Assembly (NCBI RefSeq): GCF_019131995.1
Contig: NZ_JAHONA010000029.1
Coordinates: 1-29,481, forward strand
Direction: 5' to 3'
Origin: Collinsella aerofaciens
Lineage (GTDB): Bacteria; Actinomycetota; Coriobacteriia; Coriobacteriales; Coriobacteriaceae
Length of the DNA stretch: 29,481 bases
This document shows positions 9,101 through 15,967 of this stretch, one piece after another. Both the position numbers and the translations under genes were made by a program. Under the pieces are notes generated by a model. The model made no database searches, had not been told where the DNA came from, and saw nothing but the letters and a program-made list of their open reading frames with translations. The stretch's first letter is position 1. Every line of letters starts with the position of its first letter.

Positions 9101-10531
9101 GTTTAGGAAAAACGGCACCGGTCCTAGGGTAAACTGCTCGGTCCAATTGAGGTCGGTTCTTACCTGGAAGAGGGCCTTAATATTGCCGTATGCGGGGTCG
9201 TTGTTGTTACCCCAGGTTTTGCCCACCCAATCGTAGGCGAGCGAGCCGTACAGCTGTGTGGCGATATCCATCGTGAACAGCAGCGTGCAATGGTGGCGAA
9301 GGAGCTTGGTGTTTCTTGGATCGGTGCCCGAACCGGCACTCATACTCTTGTACTGATTCCACTTCCCCTCCATCTCGTCGAGGTAGCGGTTTGCCTGCTT
9401 GGCGCCCGACTCACGTGGCGATTTCTTCCAGTATTCCGGATCAGGGTTGCCCGAATCGTTCATGTAGCTGGCTGGTTTGTATCCTCCGCCAAACAGCACG
9501 TACCCGGCAAACGAGAAATCGAACAAAATGGGGAACGAGGGAATCCAGCACGTGAACTTATTGCCGCCGATGCCGGGAAACGCCGCTGGGAAATCAAACG
9601 GAGTGACCTCTTGGTCCATGGTAGTGGGGACGATAGTGGTCGAGCCCGATTCCGCCTTTGCGGCCGGCGCAGTAACAACGGCCATAGGGGATGAGAGCGT
9701 GTAGGTTTTGCCCTGGTAGTCGAGGATAAAGCGCAGCTTGCACCCTTCTTCCAGAAGGCCCGGTGCCGCATCGAGGAACGTGTCTTCGAGCGTGAACGTC
9801 GCCAGATTATCCGCGTCCGATGCGCTGGCCTTGACTTGGCCAATCTGCGTGACGGTTTCGGGTGAGCTGCCCGCGGCAGGCGCTACTTTGTTGATGCGCA
9901 GCGTTGCCTGTCCACCCTGTGGTAGATGTGCCTGCACGGTAAAGGCGTGCGTATCGGGCTGTTCGTTTGCCGTGTCGTCCTTTGGCAATGCCATGAACGT
10001 GTCTTCAGCGTACTGGATGTCCCATTCGTCGAATGTGAGCTGGCGGAAGTACGGCTCGCCGTCGGAAAGCGGACGCGTGGGCGCGGTTATGGCGGTGCCG
10101 CCCTGGATACGTGCAAGGGGAATCTCGACATCACGGTAGCCCGCCATGCTAATGGAGATGCCGCCGTTAAAGTCGTACGCGTCGAGAAGCGTTGCCTCGT
10201 CCACGTAGCCTTCCGAAAGAGGGGCGACCTCAAAGATGGCCGTGCCCTCGTCGTCGGTAGTGGCGGAGAGCTGCTTGCCCGCGGCATAACGCGACGCGAG
10301 CGTGACCTGGGCTCCCTTGATGGGCATATTCTTGTTGGCGACGTCGACCACGACCACACCAAACATGGTGCGCGAGAGAACGAGCACCTTGAAGGGGTCT
10401 TCTTCGTCGGCATAGGCCTCGGTGGGGATGAATGGCAGTATGAAGGCGTTTGCGCTGCCCGGCACGCGAGGCAGCATGATGCCTGCCAGCGAGGATGCTC
10501 CGGCGATAAGTAACGAACGGCGATCAAGCAT
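6164..10531 (-). CDS. Giant Tat-signal, sortase-anchored (LAGTG) cell-surface protein
   Basis: This 1455-residue protein has export and anchoring signals at both ends. The N-terminus MLDRRSLLIAGASSLAG contains a twin-arginine motif, a hydrophobic core and an ANA cleavage-like site near residues 27-29. The C-terminus has a Gly/Ser spacer (about 1370-1395), LAGTG at 1407-1411, an Ala/Leu-rich membrane stretch and an RR-containing tail, as in class E-type (LAxTG) sortase substrates. A prealbumin/CNA-B-like segment (about 60-120, FGVVVVDVANKNMP...TTDDEGTAIFEV) suggests Ig-like repeats; the long middle is not recognisable. The start at 10531 has GGGAG upstream; an in-frame extension to 10816 would run into the regulator gene and hide the signal peptide. 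The LuxR-type gene lies 155 bases upstream on the same strand. A role in adhesion or substrate binding is inference. Confidence 0.85.
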   Translation of the reverse strand: MLDRRSLLIAGASSLAGIMLPRVPGSANAFILPFIPTEAYADEEDPFKVLVLSRTMFGVVVVDVANKNMPIKGAQVTLASRYAAGKQLSATTDDEGTAIFEVAPLSEGYVDEATLLDAYDFNGGISISMAGYRDVEIPLARIQGGTAITAPTRPLSDGEPYFRQLTFDEWDIQYAEDTFMALPKDDTANEQPDTHAFTVQAHLPQGGQATLRINKVAPAAGSSPETVTQIGQVKASASDADNLATFTLEDTFLDAAPGLLEEGCKLRFILDYQGKTYTLSSPMAVVTAPAAKAESGSTTIVPTTMDQEVTPFDFPAAFPGIGGNKFTCWIPSFPILFDFSFAGYVLFGGGYKPASYMNDSGNPDPEYWKKSPRESGAKQANRYLDEMEGKWNQYKSMSAGSGTDPRNTKLLRHHCTLLFTMDIATQLYGSLAYDWVGKTWGNNNDPAYGNIKALFQVRTDLNWTEQFTLGPVPFFLNVNPWVLAKLALAVGAHTHGSGAAFFKNISLDYSNTSGSFTIQIGLAVTFGAGVAGVASSAVRGAASLTLFIGYEKADGHQLPRLRVGADVDVDVILQFVMFKWTTKAWSGSWPTLLDSWNMSVNNGNQYVLQRSELALGGDTPYTLDARFGTPDNIKAGGVPQFIASATIVTNAELLARAEVKATAVNVASVVRDWDQAVTRIELEADAESDDTGQIEHFVHALIENGENAAPMYEYTYIGQATNAVADPNANSAGVSEDERGGIKPSSDNVLFTGVLSEAHMKLAMIAGVECLFRIASVRYGDNGRSRLVVHTKANGTWSAPTPVDFPLGFGEGDVERDGIYDYDFDVVEYTDGRGNQDAYVLLVSGERPAGDNTLFDAASTSGILSVVRLRISNSEVRVISHTSWRSISRGRLQEDGYHCLQCPRITVGKTLVDGRLSGAYLHRRGSTAEKALGSEAEVALECFTLWSDVSGDSLTFRQVLRFPQAPSSIELGEPENINGKMVVPVAYETADGCGCASYAVIGQSIAGWGVMPPDATVPRAVPWPQHSGFLATVNEQLQHITWTRDASAFATQPVGAAGCGPASFSVSNNGRCVLYVENTDGKVGQTYDEEGNPVAVMGKHFRIFASTLAGDLFTEPFVMCELDHPVDQITTFLTSGGMLSALATHIVSAEKSEAELHGIEVPLVACATPTGAVATPGAVVPGAAGESFMVTVRNDGNTLLTAGTIDLYREGSSQPFSNASIGFGANARMASIYDPELAEDTSANDMAHVKYALETLGTRFATHPLVADNGNAVLAPGCTAQFRMSFAIPESWSDEVGKRVTLYAKARNLVALDPVTLEEIRPGANSALGAVLHELHVSDAACERSEVQVGVCDSADTTGLHDAPMTVDGDSGTSGGGSGGSSSGGGSGSGSGKDHGNNKRSGKAGALAGTGDVNAPLTAAAAALAAAGAGLVAYSTRRTALETDTANEANSDRPR

Positions 10532-10686
10532 TTTGGGCTCCCATCCCGCAAATATCGGAGGAAATAATCCAATTTTGCGAGAAGGTGCCCCGTGGCGGTA
10601 GTGCCGTTCAAGAGTCAAAATGTCCAAATTAATTGAGCGAAGCGCCGGGTTCCGGAACGCGTTCGATGCGCTTGGCAGCCCGGTTG

Positions 10687-11691
10687 CTAACGCAACATAT
10701 GCGCGACCAGCTCGGCGCGTGTGCCGATGCCAAGCTTTGCGTATACGCCGGATAGGCGGTTTTTGACGGTGCCCGGCGATACTCCCATGTGGCGTGCGAT
10801 TTCGGCGTTGGTCCACCCGCGACAGGCGAGCATGGCCATGGTGAATTCCGTGGTCGTTAGATCGTCGGCCACGTCCTCGCCCGAATCGGGGTTGTGGATG
10901 CGCCGCCAGCCGTAGCTGAATCGATACGTAATCTCGATGATGCGTGCGAAGTCGTCAGGGTATTGCGTTTTTAGACACGCCTCGATAAGCCCCTGCAAAA
11001 GGCCGTGGTGCTCGCCGATGAGTTCGATAAGGCCGTCGGGACGCGCGATGTTCCAAGTGGCTCCGAAGTGTGCCTTTGCGGCGTCGATGTCCTTGAGGCT
11101 CATGCAGGCCATGGAAGCCGACAGGTGCAGGAACAGCTCCGAGATGGGATAACTCCCCTGTTTCATGATCAGGGCATTTTCCGCCATGCCCAGACTGCGG
11201 CCGTATTCGCCACGCAGATACAAGGCGTGCGCCATCACGTAGCTGGCGAACAGGCGCAGGCCTTCGGGCAGATGCGCCGCAAGCGGATAAAACTCTTCGG
11301 CGGAATGCGGGGAAGGCAAGTGCAGCAGGACGCTCGCGGCGGAGGCGAATAGGATATGCGTTGCGTGGACGGCGGGCGATTCCTCGTCAGTTGGCGTATC
11401 GAGGATGCCCGCAAGGCAACGGCGGGCATCGGCGATACGATTGAGCGACAGACTGGCATATCCGCAGATAAGGCATGCGGAATAGCGCAGTGCGGGGTCG
11501 GTGGCGTCAAGATAGGGTCGTGCCGTCTTGGCAGCGAGGGTGGCCTGTCCGCGAAAGTACAGCGCTTCTGCCGTGGCGATGGTGCGCGAATCGGGGTCGG
11601 AAATGCCTGCAACCGCAGCGTCAATCTGCCCCGGCACAAAGGCAGTGCACATCAACGGCATGGGAATGCGCGGGTAGCCATCGCAGTCCAT
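10687..11691 (-). CDS. LuxR-family transcriptional regulator with helical-repeat N-terminus
   Basis: This 334-residue protein has a clear C-terminal LuxR/GerE helix-turn-helix (about 275-334): LTTTEFTMAMLACRGWTNAE, followed by IARHMGVSPGTVKNRL and a KLGI turn. The first about 260 residues are alpha-helical with TPR-like spacing (for example SACLICGYASLSLNRIADA), as in MalT-like stand-alone regulators, and there is no receiver domain. The start at 11691 (ATG) has GGGAG seven bases upstream; an in-frame TTG at 11718 lacks a site. It lies directly upstream of the giant surface-protein gene, which it probably controls (inference), and 67 bases downstream of the histidine kinase gene, so readthrough from the two-component operon is possible. 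Confidence 0.88.
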   Translation of the reverse strand: MDCDGYPRIPMPLMCTAFVPGQIDAAVAGISDPDSRTIATAEALYFRGQATLAAKTARPYLDATDPALRYSACLICGYASLSLNRIADARRCLAGILDTPTDEESPAVHATHILFASAASVLLHLPSPHSAEEFYPLAAHLPEGLRLFASYVMAHALYLRGEYGRSLGMAENALIMKQGSYPISELFLHLSASMACMSLKDIDAAKAHFGATWNIARPDGLIELIGEHHGLLQGLIEACLKTQYPDDFARIIEITYRFSYGWRRIHNPDSGEDVADDLTTTEFTMAMLACRGWTNAEIARHMGVSPGTVKNRLSGVYAKLGIGTRAELVAHMLR

Positions 11692-11758
11692 CTTCCATCT
11701 CCCATCAGGTGGCAACAATGCAGCAATTGTACTCCTGTTGCTCGGGACCCCTCTCGTT

Positions 11759-12910
11759 TTACTGTTCGGTTAACGCTGCGGATCGTTTTGGAAGGCTTAC
11801 GAGCATGGTGGTTCCGTTCTCGGAACTTGTTTCGACCTCTACCGTGCCACCGTGAAGCGCTGCAATCTCCCAAACAAGCGCTAGCCCGAGTCCTGCGCCG
11901 CCGTATGCTCTGCTGCGGGATTTGTCTAGACGAAAGAACGGCTGGAAGATGCTCTCTCGGTACTGCTTGGGTATTCCCGGGCCCTCATCTTTGACTCGCA
12001 GGAGCACGTGGCTGTCGCTGCCGCTGATGGAGACGTTGACAGTCGAGCCGGAGCGGCTGTAACGGATGGCGTTTTCGACCAGATTAAACACCAGCCGATA
12101 GAGGAGCGTATCACTTCCGATTGTCAAAGCGTCTCCGGCGCAATCGAGGGTTACGTCCTTATTCTCGGCAAGCGGCGCAAGGTCGGTGAGGACCTCTTCG
12201 GACAAGGGACCAAGTTCAACAGCGTCCTCGCAAGGAACGCTGCGGAGCTCACTCATCTCGAGCAATACCTTGGTCATTCGAGACATGCGCTCGGTTTGTT
12301 CTTGTAGCAGGCCGAGCAGCTCGGCTGTTTCGGGTTGCAGACCGGAGCGCTCGGAGATGAATAGTTCAATCTGTGCTTGCATAAGGGCGAGCGGGGTGCG
12401 CAGCTCGTGTGCGGCGTTGCCGGTAAACTGACGCTGCGCAGAGAACCCTTCGCCAAGACGGGCGATCATGTCGTTGAAAGAGGCGCTGCATCGCTGTAGC
12501 TCGGTGGGCACATCTTCACTGAGTCTGATTTCGCTTAGGTTGTCAGGCTGCACACGCTCAACCTGGGCTGCAAAAGCCCGTAGCGGTTTGAGTGCACGGC
12601 CGCTCGCAAAGTATGCCAGCGCGCCGCCAAGGAGTGTGACTCCAGCCGTGATGTACCAGGTTGTCGTGCCAAAAGACTCTTGTGCGTCGTTTACGACGAT
12701 CGTGACCTTGTCATCGGGGGTCGCTTTCGTTGGGTCGAACGCCTGGGGCGAATCTTCGCCGGTTGCGTTAAAGGCCGAGATGTTACTGCCGATGGCATCC
12801 ATGTAGCGCATGCCCGTATAGCCGACCAGGCAGTTTGTCAGCACGCATGCTGCACACGTGAGCAGTGCCGTCATAATCGTTATGCGCCATTGCAGGGAAA
12901 GCCTTTTCAT
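11759..12910 (-). CDS. Membrane sensor histidine kinase
   Basis: This 383-residue kinase has two membrane helices (about 10-32 and 85-104) around a short extracytoplasmic loop of roughly 50 residues. A HAMP-like linker follows, then HisKA with the H-box AAHELRTPLALM (H168) and an HATPase_c domain with the N-box LVENAIRYS (N280), G1 DEGPGIP (308-314) and G2 GGAGLGLAL (337-345). The architecture is that of OmpR-partner (EnvZ/QseC-like) kinases. Its ATG overlaps the response regulator stop by ATGA, so the pair is translationally coupled. The small sensor loop gives no ligand clue. The pair is divergent from the redox operon at 13669, which makes that operon a plausible target. Confidence 0.95.
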   Translation of the reverse strand: MKRLSLQWRITIMTALLTCAACVLTNCLVGYTGMRYMDAIGSNISAFNATGEDSPQAFDPTKATPDDKVTIVVNDAQESFGTTTWYITAGVTLLGGALAYFASGRALKPLRAFAAQVERVQPDNLSEIRLSEDVPTELQRCSASFNDMIARLGEGFSAQRQFTGNAAHELRTPLALMQAQIELFISERSGLQPETAELLGLLQEQTERMSRMTKVLLEMSELRSVPCEDAVELGPLSEEVLTDLAPLAENKDVTLDCAGDALTIGSDTLLYRLVFNLVENAIRYSRSGSTVNVSISGSDSHVLLRVKDEGPGIPKQYRESIFQPFFRLDKSRSRAYGGAGLGLALVWEIAALHGGTVEVETSSENGTTMLVSLPKRSAALTEQ

Positions 12911-13581
12911 TCGCTATCCTCCATAACGTAGCCCTCTCCAATCCGATTGCGAATCGGGTCGTATCCCAAAGCGCTGCGCAACTTTTTTCGGAGCGACGAA
13001 ATATGAACGCGGGTTGCGTTGCTAAAGCTGTTCACGCTGCTATCCCAAACGTGCTCGATAAGCTCCTCTTGACTTACCGGACGCCCCTGATTAAGCATCA
13101 GGTATTCCAAGATTCCCGTTTCCTTGCGCGTAAGAGATAAAGCCTCGCTGTTCACGGAAGCGATGCGCGCCTTGGTGTCAAAGCGGAGCTTTCCGCAGGT
13201 TAAAACTATGTCGCTTTGTGTAAAGCATCTGAGGGTAAGGCTGCGAATCCTTGCCGCAAGCTCGTCCAGATGAAACGGCTTGGTGAGGTAATCGTTGGCG
13301 CCGGCATCGAGTCCGGCGACTTTATCTGATACTTCGCCACGTGCGGACAGAATCAGTACCTTAGTCTCGCAGTCAGTTTTCCTAAGTTCCCTGAGCACGG
13401 TCATGCCATCGATACGGGGAAGGTTGAGGTCGAGTACCACGAGGTCAAAGACTTCGACGCCCAGCAGGTCGAGCGCCTCCTGTCCATCGTGACAGCAGTC
13501 GACGCTGTACGCCAAGTTTCGCAAACTGCGCGCGATTGCATCGCACAGTGCTCGCTCGTCTTCGACGATCAAAATACGCAT
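12907..13581 (-). CDS. OmpR-family response regulator
   Basis: This 224-residue protein has a receiver domain with the acidic pair E7/D8, phospho-acceptor D51 in LVVLDLNLP, S79 and K101 in LTKPF, followed by an OmpR/PhoB winged helix (about 125-220) ending GEGYVMEDSE. The start at 13581 is chosen because AAGGAG lies seven bases upstream and the protein then begins MRILIVEDE; an upstream start at 13599 covers the ribosome site. It is the first gene of the two-component operon and is separated by 87 bases from the divergent CXXC peptide gene. Confidence 0.95.
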   Translation of the reverse strand: MRILIVEDERALCDAIARSLRNLAYSVDCCHDGQEALDLLGVEVFDLVVLDLNLPRIDGMTVLRELRKTDCETKVLILSARGEVSDKVAGLDAGANDYLTKPFHLDELAARIRSLTLRCFTQSDIVLTCGKLRFDTKARIASVNSEALSLTRKETGILEYLMLNQGRPVSQEELIEHVWDSSVNSFSNATRVHISSLRKKLRSALGYDPIRNRIGEGYVMEDSE

Positions 13582-13668
13582 AACAGTCTCCTTGCACATT
13601 CCAAATCGCGCTTAACACGGATTTTATAGTCGATATGGTCCAATGGTCGCGTAACGAAAGGAGTGGTC

Positions 13669-13818
13669 GTGTTGTTCAAAGCGGTAAAACCCGTGGTACA
13701 GGTCGCTTTGTTGATCGTCGGAATTGCCATGGTGTGCTTTGGCGTTATGCGTGGCGAGGCGGATGCCGTGCTGGCCAAAGCGATTAGGCTGTGCTTGGAG
13801 TGTATCGGAATTGGATAA
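13669..13818 (+). CDS. CD1871A-family CXXC-motif small membrane peptide
   Basis: This is a 49-residue peptide read from GTG at 13669, with AAAGGAG at 13657-13663 five bases upstream (TTG at 13672 is an alternative). It has one membrane helix (about 8-25), a conserved-looking FGVMRGEADAVLAKAI segment and the C-terminus LCLECIGIG with C42 and C45. I recognise this as the CD1871A-type CXXC family, which typically accompanies a NapH-like 4Fe-4S membrane protein and a TlpA-like lipoprotein, as here. Its stop overlaps the next gene's TTG start by 8 bases, indicating coupled translation. The CXXC pair may shuttle thiol electrons or bind a metal at the membrane; no function is proven. It is easily missed because of its size and non-ATG start. 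Confidence 0.85.
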   Translation: MLFKAVKPVVQVALLIVGIAMVCFGVMRGEADAVLAKAIRLCLECIGIG

Positions 13819-14713
13819 AAGAGAAAACACTGCGTCGCATGTTTTGGCCCGATTTCGCGGATTCATTCAGGCGGCGGCGACGCTGGTCACCAATATTCAC
13901 CTGCCAAACTTTGCCAAAGGCGGCATCTATCAGGGCGCGGGAAAAACAGTCTGCGTACCTGGACTTAATTGCTATTCGTGCCCCGCGGCATCGGGTGCGT
14001 GCCCCATCGGGTCGTTCCAGTCGGTGGTGGGTTCATCCAAGTTCAACTTTTCTTACTACGTCACCGGTACGCTCATTTTGCTCGGCGTGCTGCTGGGACG
14101 CTTTGTATGCGGCTTTCTGTGCCCGTTTGGCTGGCTTCAGGAGCTGCTTCACAAGATTCCCGGCAAAAAGTTCTCCACGAAAAAGCTCAAGCCGCTCACG
14201 TACATCAAGTACGTCGTGCTGCTGTTTGCCGTGGTGCTGCTGCCCGTCTTGGTGGTCAACGATGTGGGGATGGGCGACCCGTTCTTTTGTAAGTACATCT
14301 GTCCGCAGGGCGTACTCGAGGGCGCCATTCCACTGGCCATTGCCAACGCCGGCATTCGATCTGCGTTGGGACATCTCTTTACTTGGAAACTTGCCGTTCT
14401 CATTGCCGTGGTAGTGCTGAGTGTTTTGTTCTACCGCCCCTTCTGCAAATGGATTTGTCCACTCGGTGCATTCTATGCGCTTATGAATAGGGTGTCCCTA
14501 CTGGGGATTCGGGTTGACGCATGCAAATGTGTCTCGTGCGGCAAGTGCTCAAAGGTTTGTCAGATGGACGTTGATGTGGTCCGCGCGCCCAATCATGCCG
14601 AATGTATCCGGTGCGGAAAGTGCATCGGGGCCTGTCCCGTCGATGCCATCAGCTATCGCTATGGCCTGGATGTGTCGGCGGAAAAGCTCCCCTTGACCGC
14701 CGATAAAAAGTAA
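13811..14713 (+). CDS. NapH-like polytopic 4Fe-4S ferredoxin membrane protein
   Basis: This 300-residue membrane iron-sulfur protein starts at TTG 13811, inside the end of the preceding gene; GGAG lies ten bases upstream and there is no later start before conserved sequence. An N-terminal cysteine cluster (C48, C54, C57, C64: CVPGLNCYSCP...ACPIG) precedes about four membrane helices. Three NapH/CcoG-type CxxxCP motifs sit at helix ends: CGFLCPFGW (100-104), CKYICPQG (160-164) and CKWICPLG (212-216). Two C-terminal cytoplasmic 4Fe-4S binding motifs follow: C240-C243-C246-C250 and C265-C268-C271-C275. The family passes electrons between cytoplasmic donors and membrane or extracytoplasmic partners. 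Here the likely partners are the CXXC peptide and the TlpA-like lipoprotein, suggesting extracytoplasmic thiol reduction (inference). Confidence 0.9.
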   Translation: MDKRENTASHVLARFRGFIQAAATLVTNIHLPNFAKGGIYQGAGKTVCVPGLNCYSCPAASGACPIGSFQSVVGSSKFNFSYYVTGTLILLGVLLGRFVCGFLCPFGWLQELLHKIPGKKFSTKKLKPLTYIKYVVLLFAVVLLPVLVVNDVGMGDPFFCKYICPQGVLEGAIPLAIANAGIRSALGHLFTWKLAVLIAVVVLSVLFYRPFCKWICPLGAFYALMNRVSLLGIRVDACKCVSCGKCSKVCQMDVDVVRAPNHAECIRCGKCIGACPVDAISYRYGLDVSAEKLPLTADKK

Positions 14714-14742
14714 ACAAGCTTCGACAAAACGGAGGAATGACT

Positions 14743-15714
14743 ATGAAGCTTTCTAAGATTGCGGCCCTGTTTATGGTGCCGGTGCTGGCCTTGTGTCTTG
14801 TGGCGTGTTCGGCGCCTGGTGGCAATGCGAGCGAATCTGCGGGCTCCGATCCTAAGATCGCAGAACTCACTGCGCAGAAGCCGACCAATGCCGACGAGGC
14901 TGCCGAGCTGTATGCGAAGCTCATGCAAAAGGAGAACGAGATCTTTTCGAGTGATAACGCGCTGTGGGAAAAGGTATTCAATGCGGCAAATAAAGACTCG
15001 GCAATGATTGAGGACGGCAGCAATTACGGCGATTATCTGCTCAAGACCATCGACGGCGCCAAGGATGAGTTCACGGCGGATGAGCTTAAGACACTCAAGG
15101 CCGGTGCACAGCAGATTAAGGAGATCGAGGACAAGCTCGAGAGCCTGGAGAAGGAGTTCCCCGGCTGTGGAAGCACGCCGAGTGCAGGCGAGAGCGTCGA
15201 CGCTTCGACCGCTGGCATGACGGCTGGTGCCAATGCTTCGAGCGAGGCGACGAAGTTCCCCAGCTTTACGGGCAAAGACCTGGATGGCAACGATGTGAAC
15301 AGCGACGAGCTGTTCTCTAAGAACAAGGTCACCGTCATGAACTTCTGGTTCACCACTTGCAAGCCGTGCGTGGGCGAGCTGGGCGATCTTGAGAAGCTGA
15401 ATCAGGAGCTTGCCGAGAAGGGCGGCCAGGTCGTGGGCGTCAATTCCTTTACGCTCGATGGCAACAAGGGCGAGATTGCAGATGCCAAGGACGTGCTGAG
15501 CAAGAAGGGCGTGACGTATAAGAACGTCTGGTTCAAGTCGGATAGCGAGGCCGGTAAGTTTACGTCAAATTTGTTCTCGTTCCCGACGACGTATGTCATC
15601 GATCAGAATGGCAACGTCGTAGGGGATCCAATCGTGGGAGCCATCAGCTCCGCCGAGCAGCGCGCAGCACTCGACAAGCTTATTGACCAGGCGATTGCGA
15701 ATAGCGAGCAGTAA
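14743..15714 (+). CDS. TlpA-like thioredoxin-fold lipoprotein
   Basis: This 323-residue protein starts at ATG 14743, with GGAGG seven bases upstream; the ATG at 14737 is too close to the site. The signal peptide ends in lipobox LVAC (C22), so it is membrane-tethered outside the cell. Residues 40-140 form a helical, coiled-coil-like region; a Ser/Ala-rich linker follows, and residues 170-323 are a thioredoxin/AhpC-TSA-like domain with FWFTTCKPC (C206, C209) and the cis-proline region FSFPTTYVID (P281). It is the third gene of the redox operon and is followed by a strong terminator. It probably receives electrons from the 4Fe-4S membrane protein and reduces extracytoplasmic disulfides or peroxidised residues. 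Methionine sulfoxide reductases, often linked to such systems, are absent from this window. Confidence 0.92.
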   Translation: MKLSKIAALFMVPVLALCLVACSAPGGNASESAGSDPKIAELTAQKPTNADEAAELYAKLMQKENEIFSSDNALWEKVFNAANKDSAMIEDGSNYGDYLLKTIDGAKDEFTADELKTLKAGAQQIKEIEDKLESLEKEFPGCGSTPSAGESVDASTAGMTAGANASSEATKFPSFTGKDLDGNDVNSDELFSKNKVTVMNFWFTTCKPCVGELGDLEKLNQELAEKGGQVVGVNSFTLDGNKGEIADAKDVLSKKGVTYKNVWFKSDSEAGKFTSNLFSFPTTYVIDQNGNVVGDPIVGAISSAEQRAALDKLIDQAIANSEQ

Positions 15715-15793
15715 AAAACACGTAAAGCATCGCGAGGATCGTGTGTCGCTGTGCGGAGTAGTCCGCTGCCTTTCAAGATAATCTCCACCATAT

Positions 15794-15820
15794 AGAGGCC
15801 CCACTTGGGGCCTCTTTTTT
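15794..15820 (+). terminator. Rho-independent terminator of the redox operon
   Basis: AGAGGCCCC (15794-15802) pairs with GGGGCCTCT (15807-15815) around ACTT, followed by TTTTT. The remaining 147 bases up to 15967 should contain the ABC transporter promoter, but no clear -35/-10 pair was found. Confidence 0.92.
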
Positions 15821-15967
15821 GGGTGCCGTTCCGTTCGTTTTTTGGCGCGGTTCCCTACATTCCTCACTGGTGTCGGTGAAAAATGGGGATAGAGTAGGAC
15901 AAACGCGTCGAATACGAACGGCGGGGGAGAGTGGGCGAGTGCGCCCGCGTGGGAGAGGTTGCCGTCC

